64,000 nt of DNA from Arthrobacter sp. zg-Y844 (GCF_024385465.1 NZ_JANFLS010000004.1:62001-126000), one strand, 5' to 3'. Shown: positions 35,485 to 44,415, counted from the first letter of the stretch. Translations and numbers: made by a program. The notes: generated by a model not told the origin, from the letters alone.

Positions 35485-36258
35485 ATGATGACAGAGAACT
35501 TCACTCCGCGCGACGGAAGCCATGCAGCATCCCCGGCCGGAAGTACCAATGACTCCACAGCCGCTGCGAAGGCCGATGCGGCCAAGCAGCAGGCCGGTGA
35601 CATCGCCCAGCAGGCCAAGGGAAACGCCGCTCAGGTTGCGGACACCGCAAAGTCTGAAGCAGCGGGTGTTGCTTCCGAGGTAAAGACCAACGCCAAGGAC
35701 CTGTTTACCCAGGCCCGTTCCGATCTCACCGAGCAGGCAGGCACCCAGCAGCAGAAGGTGGCTGAAGGCCTTCGCTCGATGGCAGACGAACTGCACTCCA
35801 TGGCGCAGTCCGGCCAGTCCGGGGTAGCCTCCGATCTCGTCGGCCAGGCAGCCAGCCGTGCGTCTTCGGCCGCCACGTGGCTCGACGGCCGCGATCCGGG
35901 ATCCCTGCTGGACGAGGTCAAGGGCTTTGCCCGCCAGCGCCCCGTCGCCTTCCTCGCCATCGCAGCCGGAGCCGGTTTCCTGGCAGGCCGCCTCAACAAG
36001 GGCCTCAGCGCAGGCCTCCCGACGCAGGGTGCGTCCGGATCCGCCGGCCAGCACGTGGGACCGCCCGTTCCGCCCGTGACGCCTGTCCCGCAGGCACCGG
36101 CGGCACAGCCCACGGTCGGCACCGCCGCGACCAACGATCCGTTCGGCACCGAACCGGTCCGCCAGCCGGGTACGGGTCCCGCATCGGCCCAGACTCTTCC
36201 GCCCACCCCCTCCACCGGCGTTCCGGCAGCTGATCCCTACAGCGGTGGTCGGCACTGA
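35485..36258 (+). CDS. Ala/Lys-rich amphipathic membrane protein, first gene of an envelope operon
   Basis: A 257-residue protein. Residues about 20-125 are Ala/Gln/Lys-rich heptad-like helix sequence (KADAAKQQAGDIAQQAK, KSEAAGVASEVK) as in LEA and DUF883/YqjD-like proteins. A short hydrophobic helix AFLAIAAGAGFLAG (about 153-166) follows FARQRP, as in YqjD-like proteins, which tie ribosomes or DNA to the membrane. The C-terminal 90 residues are Pro/Thr-rich. It starts the operon with the holin-X, DUF3618 and 64-aa genes. The 228-bp gap before it is AT-rich and probably holds a promoter. Confidence 0.75.
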   Translation: MMTENFTPRDGSHAASPAGSTNDSTAAAKADAAKQQAGDIAQQAKGNAAQVADTAKSEAAGVASEVKTNAKDLFTQARSDLTEQAGTQQQKVAEGLRSMADELHSMAQSGQSGVASDLVGQAASRASSAATWLDGRDPGSLLDEVKGFARQRPVAFLAIAAGAGFLAGRLNKGLSAGLPTQGASGSAGQHVGPPVPPVTPVPQAPAAQPTVGTAATNDPFGTEPVRQPGTGPASAQTLPPTPSTGVPAADPYSGGRH

Positions 36259-36683
36259 TGAGTACCGAACTCCCTCCCACACCAGCACAGGCTAAGGCTG
36301 AGTCCACGTCCCTGGGCGATCTGCTCGGCCAGGTGACGCAGGACATGTCCACCCTCATGCGTCAGGAAGTGGAGCTGGCGAAGGTCGAACTGAAGCAGTC
36401 CGCAACCCGCGCAGGCACGGGTGCCGGAATGTTCGCCGGAGCGGCCGTCGCAGGCTACTTCGTACTCCTCTTCCTCTCGGTCGCCCTGTGGTACGCACTG
36501 GGCACGACGGCGATCGGCTTCGGCTGGTCCGCAGTGATCGTGGCGGTTATCTGGGCCATCGTCGCTGCCGTCCTCGCCTCCCGCGGACGCAAGGAAATGA
36601 AGAAGATCAAGGGCATGCCGCAGACGTCCGAGACGCTGCAGGAGATCCCCCAGACTATGAAACCAAGCGAGGAAACACGATGA
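36258..36683 (+). CDS. Phage holin family / Actinobacterial Holin-X (YqjE-like) protein
   Basis: A 141-residue membrane protein of the PF07332 type. Residues 13-45 (TSLGDLLGQVTQDMSTLMRQEVELAKVELKQ is the hallmark, given here by its ends) precede two helices (GMFAGAAVAGYFVLLFLSVAL and AVIVAVIWAIVAAVLA). Despite the name it is a chromosomal envelope protein, comparable to YqjE in the E. coli yqjCDE operon, and not a lysis gene. The start overlaps the preceding stop (TGATGA), and its stop overlaps the DUF3618 start as ATGA. Confidence 0.85.
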   Translation: MSTELPPTPAQAKAESTSLGDLLGQVTQDMSTLMRQEVELAKVELKQSATRAGTGAGMFAGAAVAGYFVLLFLSVALWYALGTTAIGFGWSAVIVAVIWAIVAAVLASRGRKEMKKIKGMPQTSETLQEIPQTMKPSEETR

Positions 36684-37309
36684 GTGAAAACCCGGATGAG
36701 ATCCGCGCCGACATCGAAGCAACCCGCCGGCGCCTAGGCACCAACGTGGACGCCGTGGCGGACAAGGTAACTCCTTCCCACATCGTTCAGCGCCAGACGG
36801 ACAAGATGAAGGACAAAGTATTCGGAGTGAAGGACAGGGTGATGGGTGTGGCCGATTCAGTAGGTAACAGCGCAAGCAATACCGGCAGCAACATCGGCGG
36901 CAGCGTGTCCGACATGGGCAGCAGTGTTTCGGGCGGCATGTCTGCCGCCGGCTCCGCCGTCCAGGGTGCGCCGGCGAAGCTCGCCGGCCAGACGCAGGGC
37001 AACCCCATTGCCGCAGGTCTGATTGCCTTCGGCGCCGGCCTGCTGGCGGCAACGCTGATCCCCGCCAGCGACAAGGAGCGCGTCGCTGCTGACAACATCA
37101 AGACCGCCGCGCAGCCGATGACCGACGAACTGGCAGGCGCAGCCAAGGAAATGGCTGAAGGCCTCAAGGAACCGGCCCAGGAAGCGGTCGAGAATATCAA
37201 GGCCACTGCCACGGACGCCGCGCAGAACGTGAAGTCCGAAGGCCAGGCAGCCGCCTCGGACGTCAAGGATTCCGCTTCCGAAGCGCCGCAGAACGTGAAG
37301 AACGCCTAG
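36680..37309 (+). CDS. DUF3618-domain protein
   Basis: A 209-residue protein. The first 50 residues form the DUF3618 domain (MSENPDEIRADIEATRRRLG, then VDAVADKVTPSHIVQRQTDK). The middle is Ser/Gly-rich (NSASNTGSNIGGSVSDMGSS), then a short hydrophobic helix IAAGLIAFGAGLLAATLIP (about 114-132), then a long Ala/Glu/Lys-rich helical tail. It overlaps the holin-X gene by 4 bp. DUF3618 proteins are found next to holin-X proteins in many actinobacteria; the function is unknown, but the shape suggests a membrane-bound partner of the first gene of the operon. Confidence 0.85.
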   Translation: MSENPDEIRADIEATRRRLGTNVDAVADKVTPSHIVQRQTDKMKDKVFGVKDRVMGVADSVGNSASNTGSNIGGSVSDMGSSVSGGMSAAGSAVQGAPAKLAGQTQGNPIAAGLIAFGAGLLAATLIPASDKERVAADNIKTAAQPMTDELAGAAKEMAEGLKEPAQEAVENIKATATDAAQNVKSEGQAAASDVKDSASEAPQNVKNA

Positions 37310-37354
37310 CAGGCACCAAACCGCAGCACGCGCCACTCAGCAAAGGAGTACCTG

Positions 37355-37549
37355 ATGCAGATCGACAAGCAGCAGATTATCGAATTTCTGAAGAATCGCG
37401 GCGACAGCTCGAAGGCAGGCCAGGCGGAGTCCGACCTGCCGGAGAAGGTGGATACCGAGCGCGACTCGGGTCTGCTGGACAAACTTGGTGTAAACCCCAA
37501 GGACCTGCTCGGGAAACTCCCGGGTGGCCTGGGCGGTCTGGGCGGCTAG
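37355..37549 (+). CDS. 64-residue protein ending the envelope operon
   Basis: A small acidic protein, MQIDKQQIIEFLKNRGDSSK at the start and ending in GGLGGLGG. It has a strong ribosome-binding site (AAGGAG, 7 nt before the ATG) and sits 45 bp after the DUF3618 gene and just before a strong terminator, so it is very likely real and co-transcribed. No family is recognised beyond similarity in layout to small proteins that often end these operons. Confidence 0.8.
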   Translation: MQIDKQQIIEFLKNRGDSSKAGQAESDLPEKVDTERDSGLLDKLGVNPKDLLGKLPGGLGGLGG

Positions 37550-37560
37550 CACGGCACTGA

Positions 37561-37613
37561 AACGACGACGGCGGTGCCGCACCTGCAAAAGGTGCGGCAC
37601 CGCCGTCGTTTTT
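37561..37613 (+). terminator. Strong Rho-independent terminator of the envelope operon
   Basis: A 19-bp or longer stem (37565-37583 with 37591-37609, loop TGCAAAA) is followed by TTTTT. The arms start with the AACGACGACGG sequence seen in other terminators here. Confidence 0.93.
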
Positions 37614-37644
37614 AGTGCCTTGCCGGCTGCTGCGCCTCCACGGC

Positions 37645-38736
37645 TCAGTCAGCGGGGACAGTGGCCTTGTCATTGGCGTACAGCACGCCGATCTGCGCCC
37701 GTACCGCGTCAAAGAGCCGCATGGTCCGCAGGGAGTCCGCCCACGTCATGGTGGGGCTTTCCACCATGCCCGCCTGGATGCAGCGGGTCACCTCGCGCAG
37801 CTCGTACGCGTAGCCGTTGCCGACCTGCGGGAACCGCTCCACGCGGGCCTCGCCGTCCTGCGGCACGATGGTCAGCTCCACCGGGTTATGCAGGGGTGCG
37901 CCGGTGCGGAGCCAGCCCCTGGTGCCGGAAATGACCGCGGTCCGCGGGCAGGAGGAGACCAGAGACGAGGTCAGCTGCGCCAGGCCGCCGGACGGGTACC
38001 CGAGCGTCAAGGCGTTCTGTGTGTCCACGCCGTCGGCGTTGATGCTGCCTACTGCGTGGACCGTCTCCGGGTAGCCCAGCGCGCCCAGGGCAAAAGTGAG
38101 CGGATAGACGGTCAGGTCCAGCAGTGCGCCTCCGCCCGCCGCCGGGTCCCAGAGCCTGCTGGCAGGGTCATACGGTGCCGGGAAGCCCAGGTCTGCCTGC
38201 ACCCAGTTGATGTCGCCGAGCTCACCTGAGGCAATGAGTTCCCAGATGCGGTTGATGCAGGGCAGGAAACGGGTCCAGACCGCTTCCATGAGGAACAGGT
38301 TGCGGGACCGGGCCAGTTCGATCAGGTCCTCGGTTTCGCGGGCATTGATGGTCAGCGACTTTTCGCACAGTACGTGTTTGCCGGCCTCCAGGGCCCGCCG
38401 GGCAATCCGATAGTGCTGGGCGTGCGGGGTCCCGATGTAGACGACGTCGACCTCGGGATCGGCAAAGAGCAGGTCGTAGCCCGAGGCATCGTCTGAGTCG
38501 AAGTAGCTGCTGGCGAAACCGAAGCGGGCGGCGAACTCCTCGGCCGTGGCCCGGCGGCGGGAACTGACCGCCTGCAGGACGGCGTCCTCCAACCGGGCGA
38601 TGTCTTCAGTGACACGCTCGGCAATGTTTCCGGTGGCGACTACGCCCCAGCGCAGGGTTCGTCCCGTGGACTGGACGGGACTGGGAGCTCCCGGCTGGAC
38701 ACAGGGCGGGGTGGGTATGTGTTGAACGGCAGTCAT
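37645..38736 (-). CDS. Gfo/Idh/MocA-family oxidoreductase
   Basis: A 363-residue NAD(P)-dependent sugar or polyol dehydrogenase. The dinucleotide fold starts at RWGVVATGNIAERV (about 29-42), then DVVYIGTPHAQHY and the family's EKSLTIN (Lys of E-K-P type; the usual EKP is EKS here). The C-terminal domain has GALLDLTVYPL, with the catalytic Asp/Tyr region. The substrate is not known, but its place after the sugar ABC operon suggests a role with the imported sugar. Upstream are three copies of GTGGAACAG at helical spacing. Confidence 0.85.
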   Translation of the reverse strand: MTAVQHIPTPPCVQPGAPSPVQSTGRTLRWGVVATGNIAERVTEDIARLEDAVLQAVSSRRRATAEEFAARFGFASSYFDSDDASGYDLLFADPEVDVVYIGTPHAQHYRIARRALEAGKHVLCEKSLTINARETEDLIELARSRNLFLMEAVWTRFLPCINRIWELIASGELGDINWVQADLGFPAPYDPASRLWDPAAGGGALLDLTVYPLTFALGALGYPETVHAVGSINADGVDTQNALTLGYPSGGLAQLTSSLVSSCPRTAVISGTRGWLRTGAPLHNPVELTIVPQDGEARVERFPQVGNGYAYELREVTRCIQAGMVESPTMTWADSLRTMRLFDAVRAQIGVLYANDKATVPAD

Positions 38737-38849
38737 GGTCCTCGTCTTCCGCGTCGTTGCAGGGAGTACCCCTACTCTATGGTCGCCCCGGCCATTGGCC
38801 TAGGGATGGACTCCGGGTTCGTGCGGCACGAAGTGCAGGCGACCGGTGT

Positions 38850-38879
38850 GTGGAACAGAGTGGAACAGGCGTGGAACAG
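38850..38879. repeat. Three GTGGAACAG repeats one helical turn apart
   Basis: GTGGAACAG occurs at 38850-38858, 38860-38868 and 38871-38879, i.e. 10 and 11 bp apart, about 115 bp upstream of the Gfo/Idh/MocA start. Such phasing is typical of protein-binding iterons. The last copy also forms the left arm of the hairpin that follows. Confidence 0.7.
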
Positions 38880-38914
38880 CCCGGGTCTCCGCTGAGGGAA
38901 ACCCGGGCTGTTCC
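38873..38914 (-). terminator. Hairpin terminator after the sugar-binding protein gene
   Basis: A perfect 14-bp stem (38873-38886 with 38901-38914) with a 14-nt loop lies 26 bp beyond the chvE-type stop on the minus strand. There is no long T-tract. Confidence 0.75.
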
Positions 38915-38939
38915 GCCCCGAGGGGCAGTGAATACGTGC

Positions 38940-40022
38940 TTACTTGGTCAGCTCGGAGAGCGTGGGGTCATTCGCGTAGGCCTCGGCAGCGTTGGCCTTG
39001 GTGACGATGACCGGCTCCAGAAGGTAGCTCTCGACTACCTTCTTGCCGTTGTCGTAGCTCTCGTCGTCGTTGATTTCGACCTCTTCACCGGCGCCCAGTG
39101 CCTTGACCATGTCAATGCTCTGGTTCACCAGGTTGCGGGTGTCCTTGTTGATGGTGGAGTACTGCTTGCCTTCCATGATCAGCTTGACGGATTCCACCTC
39201 GGAGTCCTGGCCGGTGATGACGGGCAGCGTCTTGCCGGCGCCGGAGACCGAGGTCAGGACGGCGCGGGCCAGGGTGTCATTGGGGGAGAGGACGCCGTCC
39301 AGTTCCTGGGAGGCGTAGTTGCTGGAGAGCAGGGTGTCCATGCGCTTCTGGGCGTTCTCCGCCTTCCAACCCTGGGTGACGGCCTGGTTGAACTCGGTCT
39401 GGCCGGAACCGACCACGAGGTTTCCTGCTTCGATCTCCGGCTGGAGGACATCCATGGCGCCGTCGAAGAAGACCTGGGCGTTGGCGTCATCCGGAGAACC
39501 GGCGAACAGCTCAATGTTGTACGGGCCCTCGGGCTTCTTCTCCTTCAGCCCGTCCAGCAGGGCCTGGCCCTGCAGCTGGCCGACCTTGAAGTTGTCGTAG
39601 GCCACGTAGTAGTCAACGTTTTCGGTGTTGGTCAGCAGACGGTCATAGGCAATGACGGTGATGCCGGCGTCCTTGGCGTCCTGCAGCTGCGAGCCGAGCT
39701 GGCTGCCGTCAATGGCACCCACAATCAGGACCTCGACGCCGTTGGTGATCATGGAGCTGATCTGGTTCTGCTGTTCGGACACGCCGCCGTTGGCGAACTG
39801 GACCTGGCCTTCGTAGCCGGCTTCCTTGAGGCCGTCGTTGAAGAGGGTCTCTGCCAGCACCCAGTTTTCCGAGGTCTTCTGCGGCAGGGCAACGCCGATG
39901 GATGCCCCGTCGTCGAATCCTTCTTCGGCGCCGGAAGCGGTTTCTTCGGTGCGGCCGCAGGCGGACAGCGACAATGCTGCCACCGTTGCCGCAACGGCGA
40001 AGGACTTTGCGAATTTACGCAT
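38940..40022 (-). CDS. Sugar ABC transporter substrate-binding lipoprotein (ChvE-like)
   Basis: A 360-residue periplasmic-binding-type lipoprotein of the ChvE (multiple monosaccharide) group. The signal peptide ends in a lipobox LSLSAC (about 17-22). Typical parts are ASIGVALPQKTSENWV, ADGVEVLIVGAIDG-like NGVEVLIVGAIDGSQL, VIAYDRLL and TVSDGVLSPNDTLA-like LDGVLSPNDTLARAVL. It should bind aldoses (xylose, glucose, galactose or arabinose). It is the third gene after ROK-gguA-gguB; in Agrobacterium chvE is first, so the order differs. A 56-bp gap with an AGAGAA site precedes it. Confidence 0.9.
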   Translation of the reverse strand: MRKFAKSFAVAATVAALSLSACGRTEETASGAEEGFDDGASIGVALPQKTSENWVLAETLFNDGLKEAGYEGQVQFANGGVSEQQNQISSMITNGVEVLIVGAIDGSQLGSQLQDAKDAGITVIAYDRLLTNTENVDYYVAYDNFKVGQLQGQALLDGLKEKKPEGPYNIELFAGSPDDANAQVFFDGAMDVLQPEIEAGNLVVGSGQTEFNQAVTQGWKAENAQKRMDTLLSSNYASQELDGVLSPNDTLARAVLTSVSGAGKTLPVITGQDSEVESVKLIMEGKQYSTINKDTRNLVNQSIDMVKALGAGEEVEINDDESYDNGKKVVESYLLEPVIVTKANAAEAYANDPTLSELTK

Positions 40023-40078
40023 GATGTTCTCTTTCTGAATAGCGGTTGTGGAAAATAGTGCGGAGTAAGTGGTGCGGT

Positions 40079-41371
40079 CTAGGCGTCAGTGGAGATGACG
40101 GTCTTGGTGCCCGTAGGCATTTCCGGGGTGGCGTCGACGACGGCGGGGGCCGGCTTGGGCTTGTTGCCGCCGAAGTTGCGCATCAGCAGTCCGGTGATGG
40201 AGGGCTTGCCCTGGGTCTTGTTGTAGACGTCCAGTGCGACGGCGAGGAGCAGGACCAGGCCCTTGATCATGGAGGTCGTGTCCGCGCCCACGCCGAGCAG
40301 CTGCAGGCCGTTGTTCAGGACGGCCATGACCAGGCCGCCCACGATGGAACCGACCACGGTGCCGACGCCGCCGGACACGGCCGCTCCGCCGATGAAGACG
40401 GCGGCAATGGCGTCGAGTTCCCAGTTGGTGCCGTCAAACGGACCGGAGGCGGTGGAGCGGGCCACGAAGATCATGCCGGCCAGGGCGGCCAGGATCGACA
40501 TGTTCATCATGACCATGAAGTTGACCTTCTTGCCCTGCACGCCGGAGAGCTCTGCTGCGTGCCGGTTTCCACCCACCGCGTAGACGTGGCGGCCGAGGAT
40601 GGTCTTGTTGGAGACGAAGCCGTAGAAGAGGACCAGGACGCCCAGGATGATGCCCGAGACCGGGAAGGACGTGCCGGGACGGCCCGTGGCGAAGAGGTAC
40701 GTGGCGTAGAGGATGACGGCGCAGAGCAGGCCGATCTTGACCACCGGAACCCAGGCAGGCGGGTTGGCTGTGCCCAGCTTGGCGTTGCGGGAACGCTTGC
40801 GCATTTCGCCGTAGATGACTGCGGCGCAGAGGATCAGGCCCAGCAGCAGCGTCAGGTTGTTGTAGCCGGGGATCGGGCCGCCCTCGGGCAGGTAGCCTGC
40901 GCCGATGAACTGGAATTCGGAGGGGACCGGAACCGTGTTGGACTTGCCCACCCACTGGTTGGCTCCGCGGAAGATCAGCATGCCTGCCAGCGTCACGATG
41001 AACGCCGGGATTCCGACGTACGCCACCCACAGGCCCTGCCAGGCGCCGATTGCGGCGCCCACCAGCAGGCCCAGGAGTATGCCCGCGTACCAGGGCAGGC
41101 CCCAGTCCCGCATGGCCATTGCGACGACGATGCCCGAGAACGCGGCGACGGATCCCACCGAGAGGTCGATGTGGCCGGCGATGATCACGAAGACCATGCC
41201 CACGGCCAGGATCAGGATGTAGGAGTTGCCGTTGAACAGGTTGATCATGTTCGTGGGCGTCAGGGTCTTGCCTCCGGTGAGGACCTGGAACAGGCCGACC
41301 AGGATGGCCAAGGCGAAGATCATCCCGAATTGGCGGCCGTTGCCGCCCAGGAGTTGCTTGATGGCGTTCAT
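40079..41371 (-). CDS. Sugar ABC transporter permease (GguB/MmsB-like)
   Basis: A 430-residue permease of the ribose/xylose type (XylH/RbsC/MglC family) with about ten or more helices. The N-terminal [23 protein letters not shown] holds the family signature, and the C-terminal [22 protein letters not shown] matches the EAA-like loop. It overlaps the ATPase gene by 4 bp (ATGA) and precedes the binding-protein gene. Length is typical of the GguB subgroup, which is longer than RbsC. Confidence 0.92.
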   Translation of the reverse strand: MNAIKQLLGGNGRQFGMIFALAILVGLFQVLTGGKTLTPTNMINLFNGNSYILILAVGMVFVIIAGHIDLSVGSVAAFSGIVVAMAMRDWGLPWYAGILLGLLVGAAIGAWQGLWVAYVGIPAFIVTLAGMLIFRGANQWVGKSNTVPVPSEFQFIGAGYLPEGGPIPGYNNLTLLLGLILCAAVIYGEMRKRSRNAKLGTANPPAWVPVVKIGLLCAVILYATYLFATGRPGTSFPVSGIILGVLVLFYGFVSNKTILGRHVYAVGGNRHAAELSGVQGKKVNFMVMMNMSILAALAGMIFVARSTASGPFDGTNWELDAIAAVFIGGAAVSGGVGTVVGSIVGGLVMAVLNNGLQLLGVGADTTSMIKGLVLLLAVALDVYNKTQGKPSITGLLMRNFGGNKPKPAPAVVDATPEMPTGTKTVISTDA

Positions 41372-42939
41372 GAAAGTGTTCCTTGAGTGGCGTAGTCGGC
41401 GGGCTTCCGGGCGGGGGAGGTCATGAGCCTCATGAGGTTCTCCTGGTTGGCCTCCGCCTTGGAGACCTCGCCGGTGATCGCCCCTTCGAAGATGGTGTAG
41501 ATACGGTCGGAGAGGCCCAGGAGCTCGGGGAGCTCAGAGGAGATCACGATGACTCCCTTGCCCTGGTTCGCGAGCTGCTGGATGATTCCGTAGATTTCGT
41601 ACTTGGCGCCCACGTCGATGCCGCGGGTGGGTTCGTCCAGGATCAGCAGGTCCGGGTCGGTGAACATCCACTTGGCCAGGACAACCTTCTGCTGGTTGCC
41701 GCCGGAGAGCTTGGAAACGCCCTCATCGACAGTGGGTGCCTTGGTGCGCAGGCTCTTGCGGTATTCCTCCGCGTGGCGGAACTCGGCGTCGTTGTCGACA
41801 ACCAGGCCCCGGGTGATCTTTTTGAGGTCTGCCGAAACCGTGGTGGCCTTGATGTCGTCCAGGAGGTTCAGGCCCAGGGTCTTGCGGTCTTCAGTGACGT
41901 AGGCCAGGCCATGGTTAATCGCGGAGTGCACCGTCTTGAGGGTGATCTCCTTGCCGTCCTTGATGATCTGGCCGGAGATGAAGTTGCCGTAGGAGCGGCC
42001 GAAAACGGAACGGGCCAGCTCGGTGCGTCCGGCGCCCATCAGTCCGGCGAATCCGACAATCTCGCCGCGTTTTACGTGGAAGTCCGCGCCCTTGCAGACC
42101 AGGCGGTCCGCGACGGAGGGGTGGCCCACGGTCCAACCGCGGACCTCGAAGAACGTTTCACCGATCGTCGGGGTGTGGTCCGGGAACCGGGACTCCAGCG
42201 AACGGCCAACCATGCCGCGGATGATGCGGTCTTCGTCCGCGCCTTCGGCGGCGACGTCGATAGTCTCGACCGAGCGGCCGTCGCGGATGATGGTGATGGA
42301 ATCTGCAATCTGCTCAATTTCATTGAGCTTGTGCGAGATCATGATGCAGGAGATGCCCTTGTCCCGCAGGCCTGACATCAGGCCCAGCAGGTGCTGGGAA
42401 TCGGTCTCGTTGAGCGCTGCGGTGGGCTCGTCGAGGATCAGCAGCTGTACCCGTTTGTTCAGTGCCTTGGCGATCTCCACCAGCTGCTGCTTGCCCACGC
42501 CCAGATCCTTGATGGGCGTGGTGGGGTCTTCCTGGAGTCCGACCCGTTCCATGAGGTCCAGGGTGTCGAAGTTGACCTTGTCCCAGTCGATGACGCCGAA
42601 CCGGGTGGGTTCATTGCCCAGGAAAATGTTCTCGGCAATGGAGAGTTCGGGAATCAGCGCCAGTTCCTGGTGGATGATGACAATTCCCGCGGCTTCGCTG
42701 GACCGGATATCGCGGAACTGGACGGGCTTGCCCTGGAAGACGATTTCTCCGGTGTACGTACCGTGGGGGTAGACGCCGGAGAGGACCTTCATCAGCGTGG
42801 ATTTTCCTGCGCCGTTTTCTCCGCAGATGGCGTGGATTTCGCCGGCCCGGACGTTCAGGGCCACATCCGCGAGGGCCTTGACGCCGGGGAACTCCTTGGT
42901 GATGGAGTGCATTTCCAGAATGAATGGACTAGACGACAT
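41368..42939 (-). CDS. Sugar ABC transporter ATPase (GguA/MmsA-like)
   Basis: A 523-residue protein with two fused ATPase domains. The first has Walker [10 protein letters not shown] (40-48), signature LGVGKQQL and Walker [12 protein letters not shown]. The second has a degenerate P-loop [10 protein letters not shown], signature [10 protein letters not shown] and Walker [15 protein letters not shown], as in RbsA/XylG/GguA. The pair energises monosaccharide import. It is the first structural gene, 211 bp after the ROK regulator gene; a promoter and palindrome lie in that gap. Confidence 0.95.
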   Translation of the reverse strand: MSSSPFILEMHSITKEFPGVKALADVALNVRAGEIHAICGENGAGKSTLMKVLSGVYPHGTYTGEIVFQGKPVQFRDIRSSEAAGIVIIHQELALIPELSIAENIFLGNEPTRFGVIDWDKVNFDTLDLMERVGLQEDPTTPIKDLGVGKQQLVEIAKALNKRVQLLILDEPTAALNETDSQHLLGLMSGLRDKGISCIMISHKLNEIEQIADSITIIRDGRSVETIDVAAEGADEDRIIRGMVGRSLESRFPDHTPTIGETFFEVRGWTVGHPSVADRLVCKGADFHVKRGEIVGFAGLMGAGRTELARSVFGRSYGNFISGQIIKDGKEITLKTVHSAINHGLAYVTEDRKTLGLNLLDDIKATTVSADLKKITRGLVVDNDAEFRHAEEYRKSLRTKAPTVDEGVSKLSGGNQQKVVLAKWMFTDPDLLILDEPTRGIDVGAKYEIYGIIQQLANQGKGVIVISSELPELLGLSDRIYTIFEGAITGEVSKAEANQENLMRLMTSPARKPADYATQGTLS

Positions 42940-43039
42940 GCGTATTGTCCCTGCCGTGATGGCAGGGAGCGCACCGCGCGCCGACTGCCGGAGCTGCTTC
43001 TGCTCGCATGAGTGCCTCCGTGTGACCTCTTTGTCGTGA

Positions 43040-43062
43040 TACGGCCCACAGAGTGGGCCGTA
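43040..43062. promoter_or_regulatory. Perfect palindrome, candidate sugar-operon operator
   Basis: TACGGCCCAC-AGA-GTGGGCCGTA, a perfect 10-bp inverted repeat, begins 4 bp after the predicted -10 box and would cover the transcription start of the ABC operon. It is a good candidate for binding by the ROK regulator encoded next door. Confidence 0.6.
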
Positions 43063-43066
43063 AGGA

Positions 43067-43096
43067 AGTTACCACGGTCACAGGCACTGCCGTCAA
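43067..43096 (-). promoter_or_regulatory. Predicted promoter of the sugar ABC operon
   Basis: On the minus strand, -35 TTGACG (43096-43091) and -10 GTAACT (43072-43067) are 18 nt apart, about 130 bp before the ATPase start. Confidence 0.5.
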
Positions 43097-43150
43097 GTCT
43101 TGAACGCAACAGGAGCGGTTTCGGGTAGTTTGCGGGCCGCCGGGCAGGTA

Positions 43151-44365
43151 CTACGCAGCCGCGGTTCCCTGCTCCTGGAGGACGAGTGCCGCTGCTCCCA
43201 GGGCTTCGGCGCGGTCCCCGAGCGAGGACATAAGCACGGTGGAGGTTTCGCCGACGAGGGGAACGGCGTGCCGCAGCAGGCCGCGGCGGATCGGGTCCAG
43301 GAACGTGTCGCCGAGGTCGGTCAGCGAACCGCCGATGATGATGAGTTCCGGATTCAGGGTGTTCGCGAGGTTGGCGGCGGCGCGCCCGACCGCAACGCCG
43401 GCGTCGTCAATAACGCGCAGGGTGGCCGGATCCTTTCCGGCGGCGCGTGAAAGGATGTCCGCGGTGGTGACGGTGCCGTTGGAAGCACGGCTCAGCAGCT
43501 CGATCATGATGGAGGTCGAGGCGATGGTTTCCAGGCAGCCGCGGTTGCCGCACCGGCAGATCAGCCCCTGGTCGAAGATGGTGGCGTGGCCGATTTCTCC
43601 GGTGATACCGACATTGCCGTAGTAGAGCGAACCGTTGATGACCAGCCCGGCGCCGATGCCGGAGGCAACCTTGATGAAGATCAGGTTTTCGCTGCAGCCG
43701 TGCGGCCCCCAGGTGACTTCCGCCAGCGCACCGAGGTTGGCGTCATTGTCGATGTAGACCGGGACACCCAGCCGGTCGGCGAGGTCTTCGCGCATGTTGA
43801 TCCCCACCCACTCGGGGAGGATTGCACCCTGGACCACAGTGCCCGTGCGACGGTCGATGGGGCCGGGGATGCCGACGCCGGCACCCAGGACCGCGCTGCG
43901 GTCCACCCCCTGCCGGCGCAGCAGCCGGGCCAGCAGGGCCGCAGCGGCATCCATGCCCTCTGCTGCGGAGTGGCCCAGCGGAAGCTGGATGGACTCCTCC
44001 TGCAGGATCCGGTGGCCGAGCGAGGCCAGGATCACCCTGACGTGCCGGCGACCGATGTCGATGCCGGCAGCAACGGCTCCTGACTCGTTGAGCCGCACCG
44101 AAAGCGCCCTCCGCCCGGAGCTGGTGGTGGGCTCGGTGATGACGAGCTGACGCTCGCTCATATCGCCCACGATGTTGGAGACCGTGGCGCGGGACAACCC
44201 CGTCTGGCGCGAAAGTTCCGCCTGCGTCAACGGACCCGAGGCCAAAAGGGCCTGGATGATGCGCTGCCGGTTGCGTTCGCGCAGGGCGCTCTGCGAGCCC
44301 GGATTGGGCGGGGTGGTCCCCGGCGTGCGGGTGGTCCTCAACGGCGAGGATGGTTCGGCTGGCAT
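43151..44365 (-). CDS. ROK-family transcriptional regulator
   Basis: A 404-residue repressor of the NagC/XylR type. The N-terminal winged helix reads LTQAELSRQTGLSRATVSNIVGDM (helix-turn-helix about 46-69; quoted by its ends in the motif AELSRQTGLSRATVSNI). The sugar-kinase-like body has AAGIDIGRRHVRV, GVGIPGPID and the zinc-binding motif CRCGNRGCLE (about 265-274). It probably senses the sugar moved by the adjacent ABC transporter. The start has no clear ribosome-binding site. AGAGTG-N8-CACTCT (44372-44391) just upstream may be a self-regulation site. Confidence 0.9.
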   Translation of the reverse strand: MPAEPSSPLRTTRTPGTTPPNPGSQSALRERNRQRIIQALLASGPLTQAELSRQTGLSRATVSNIVGDMSERQLVITEPTTSSGRRALSVRLNESGAVAAGIDIGRRHVRVILASLGHRILQEESIQLPLGHSAAEGMDAAAALLARLLRRQGVDRSAVLGAGVGIPGPIDRRTGTVVQGAILPEWVGINMREDLADRLGVPVYIDNDANLGALAEVTWGPHGCSENLIFIKVASGIGAGLVINGSLYYGNVGITGEIGHATIFDQGLICRCGNRGCLETIASTSIMIELLSRASNGTVTTADILSRAAGKDPATLRVIDDAGVAVGRAAANLANTLNPELIIIGGSLTDLGDTFLDPIRRGLLRHAVPLVGETSTVLMSSLGDRAEALGAAALVLQEQGTAAA

Positions 44366-44371
44366 TAGTTT

Positions 44372-44391
44372 AGAGTGCTACATCACACTCT
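44372..44391. promoter_or_regulatory. Inverted repeat before the ROK gene
   Basis: AGAGTG (44372-44377) and CACTCT (44386-44391) flank 8 bp, directly upstream of the ROK start codon at 44365. It may be an autoregulatory site; it differs from the palindrome before the transporter. Confidence 0.35.
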
Positions 44392-44415
44392 TGCAGTCAA
44401 GAAGTGAACACAAGC

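Noticed and set aside
36258-36683. Prophage remnant because of a 'phage holin' name
   Set aside because: The protein belongs to the chromosomal holin-X/YqjE group; no other phage gene is near and the operon context is of the envelope type.
40046-41386. 446-codon open frame antisense to the sugar permease
   Set aside because: The protein is His/Gln/Asp-rich, as expected for the complement of a membrane-protein gene, with no family features.
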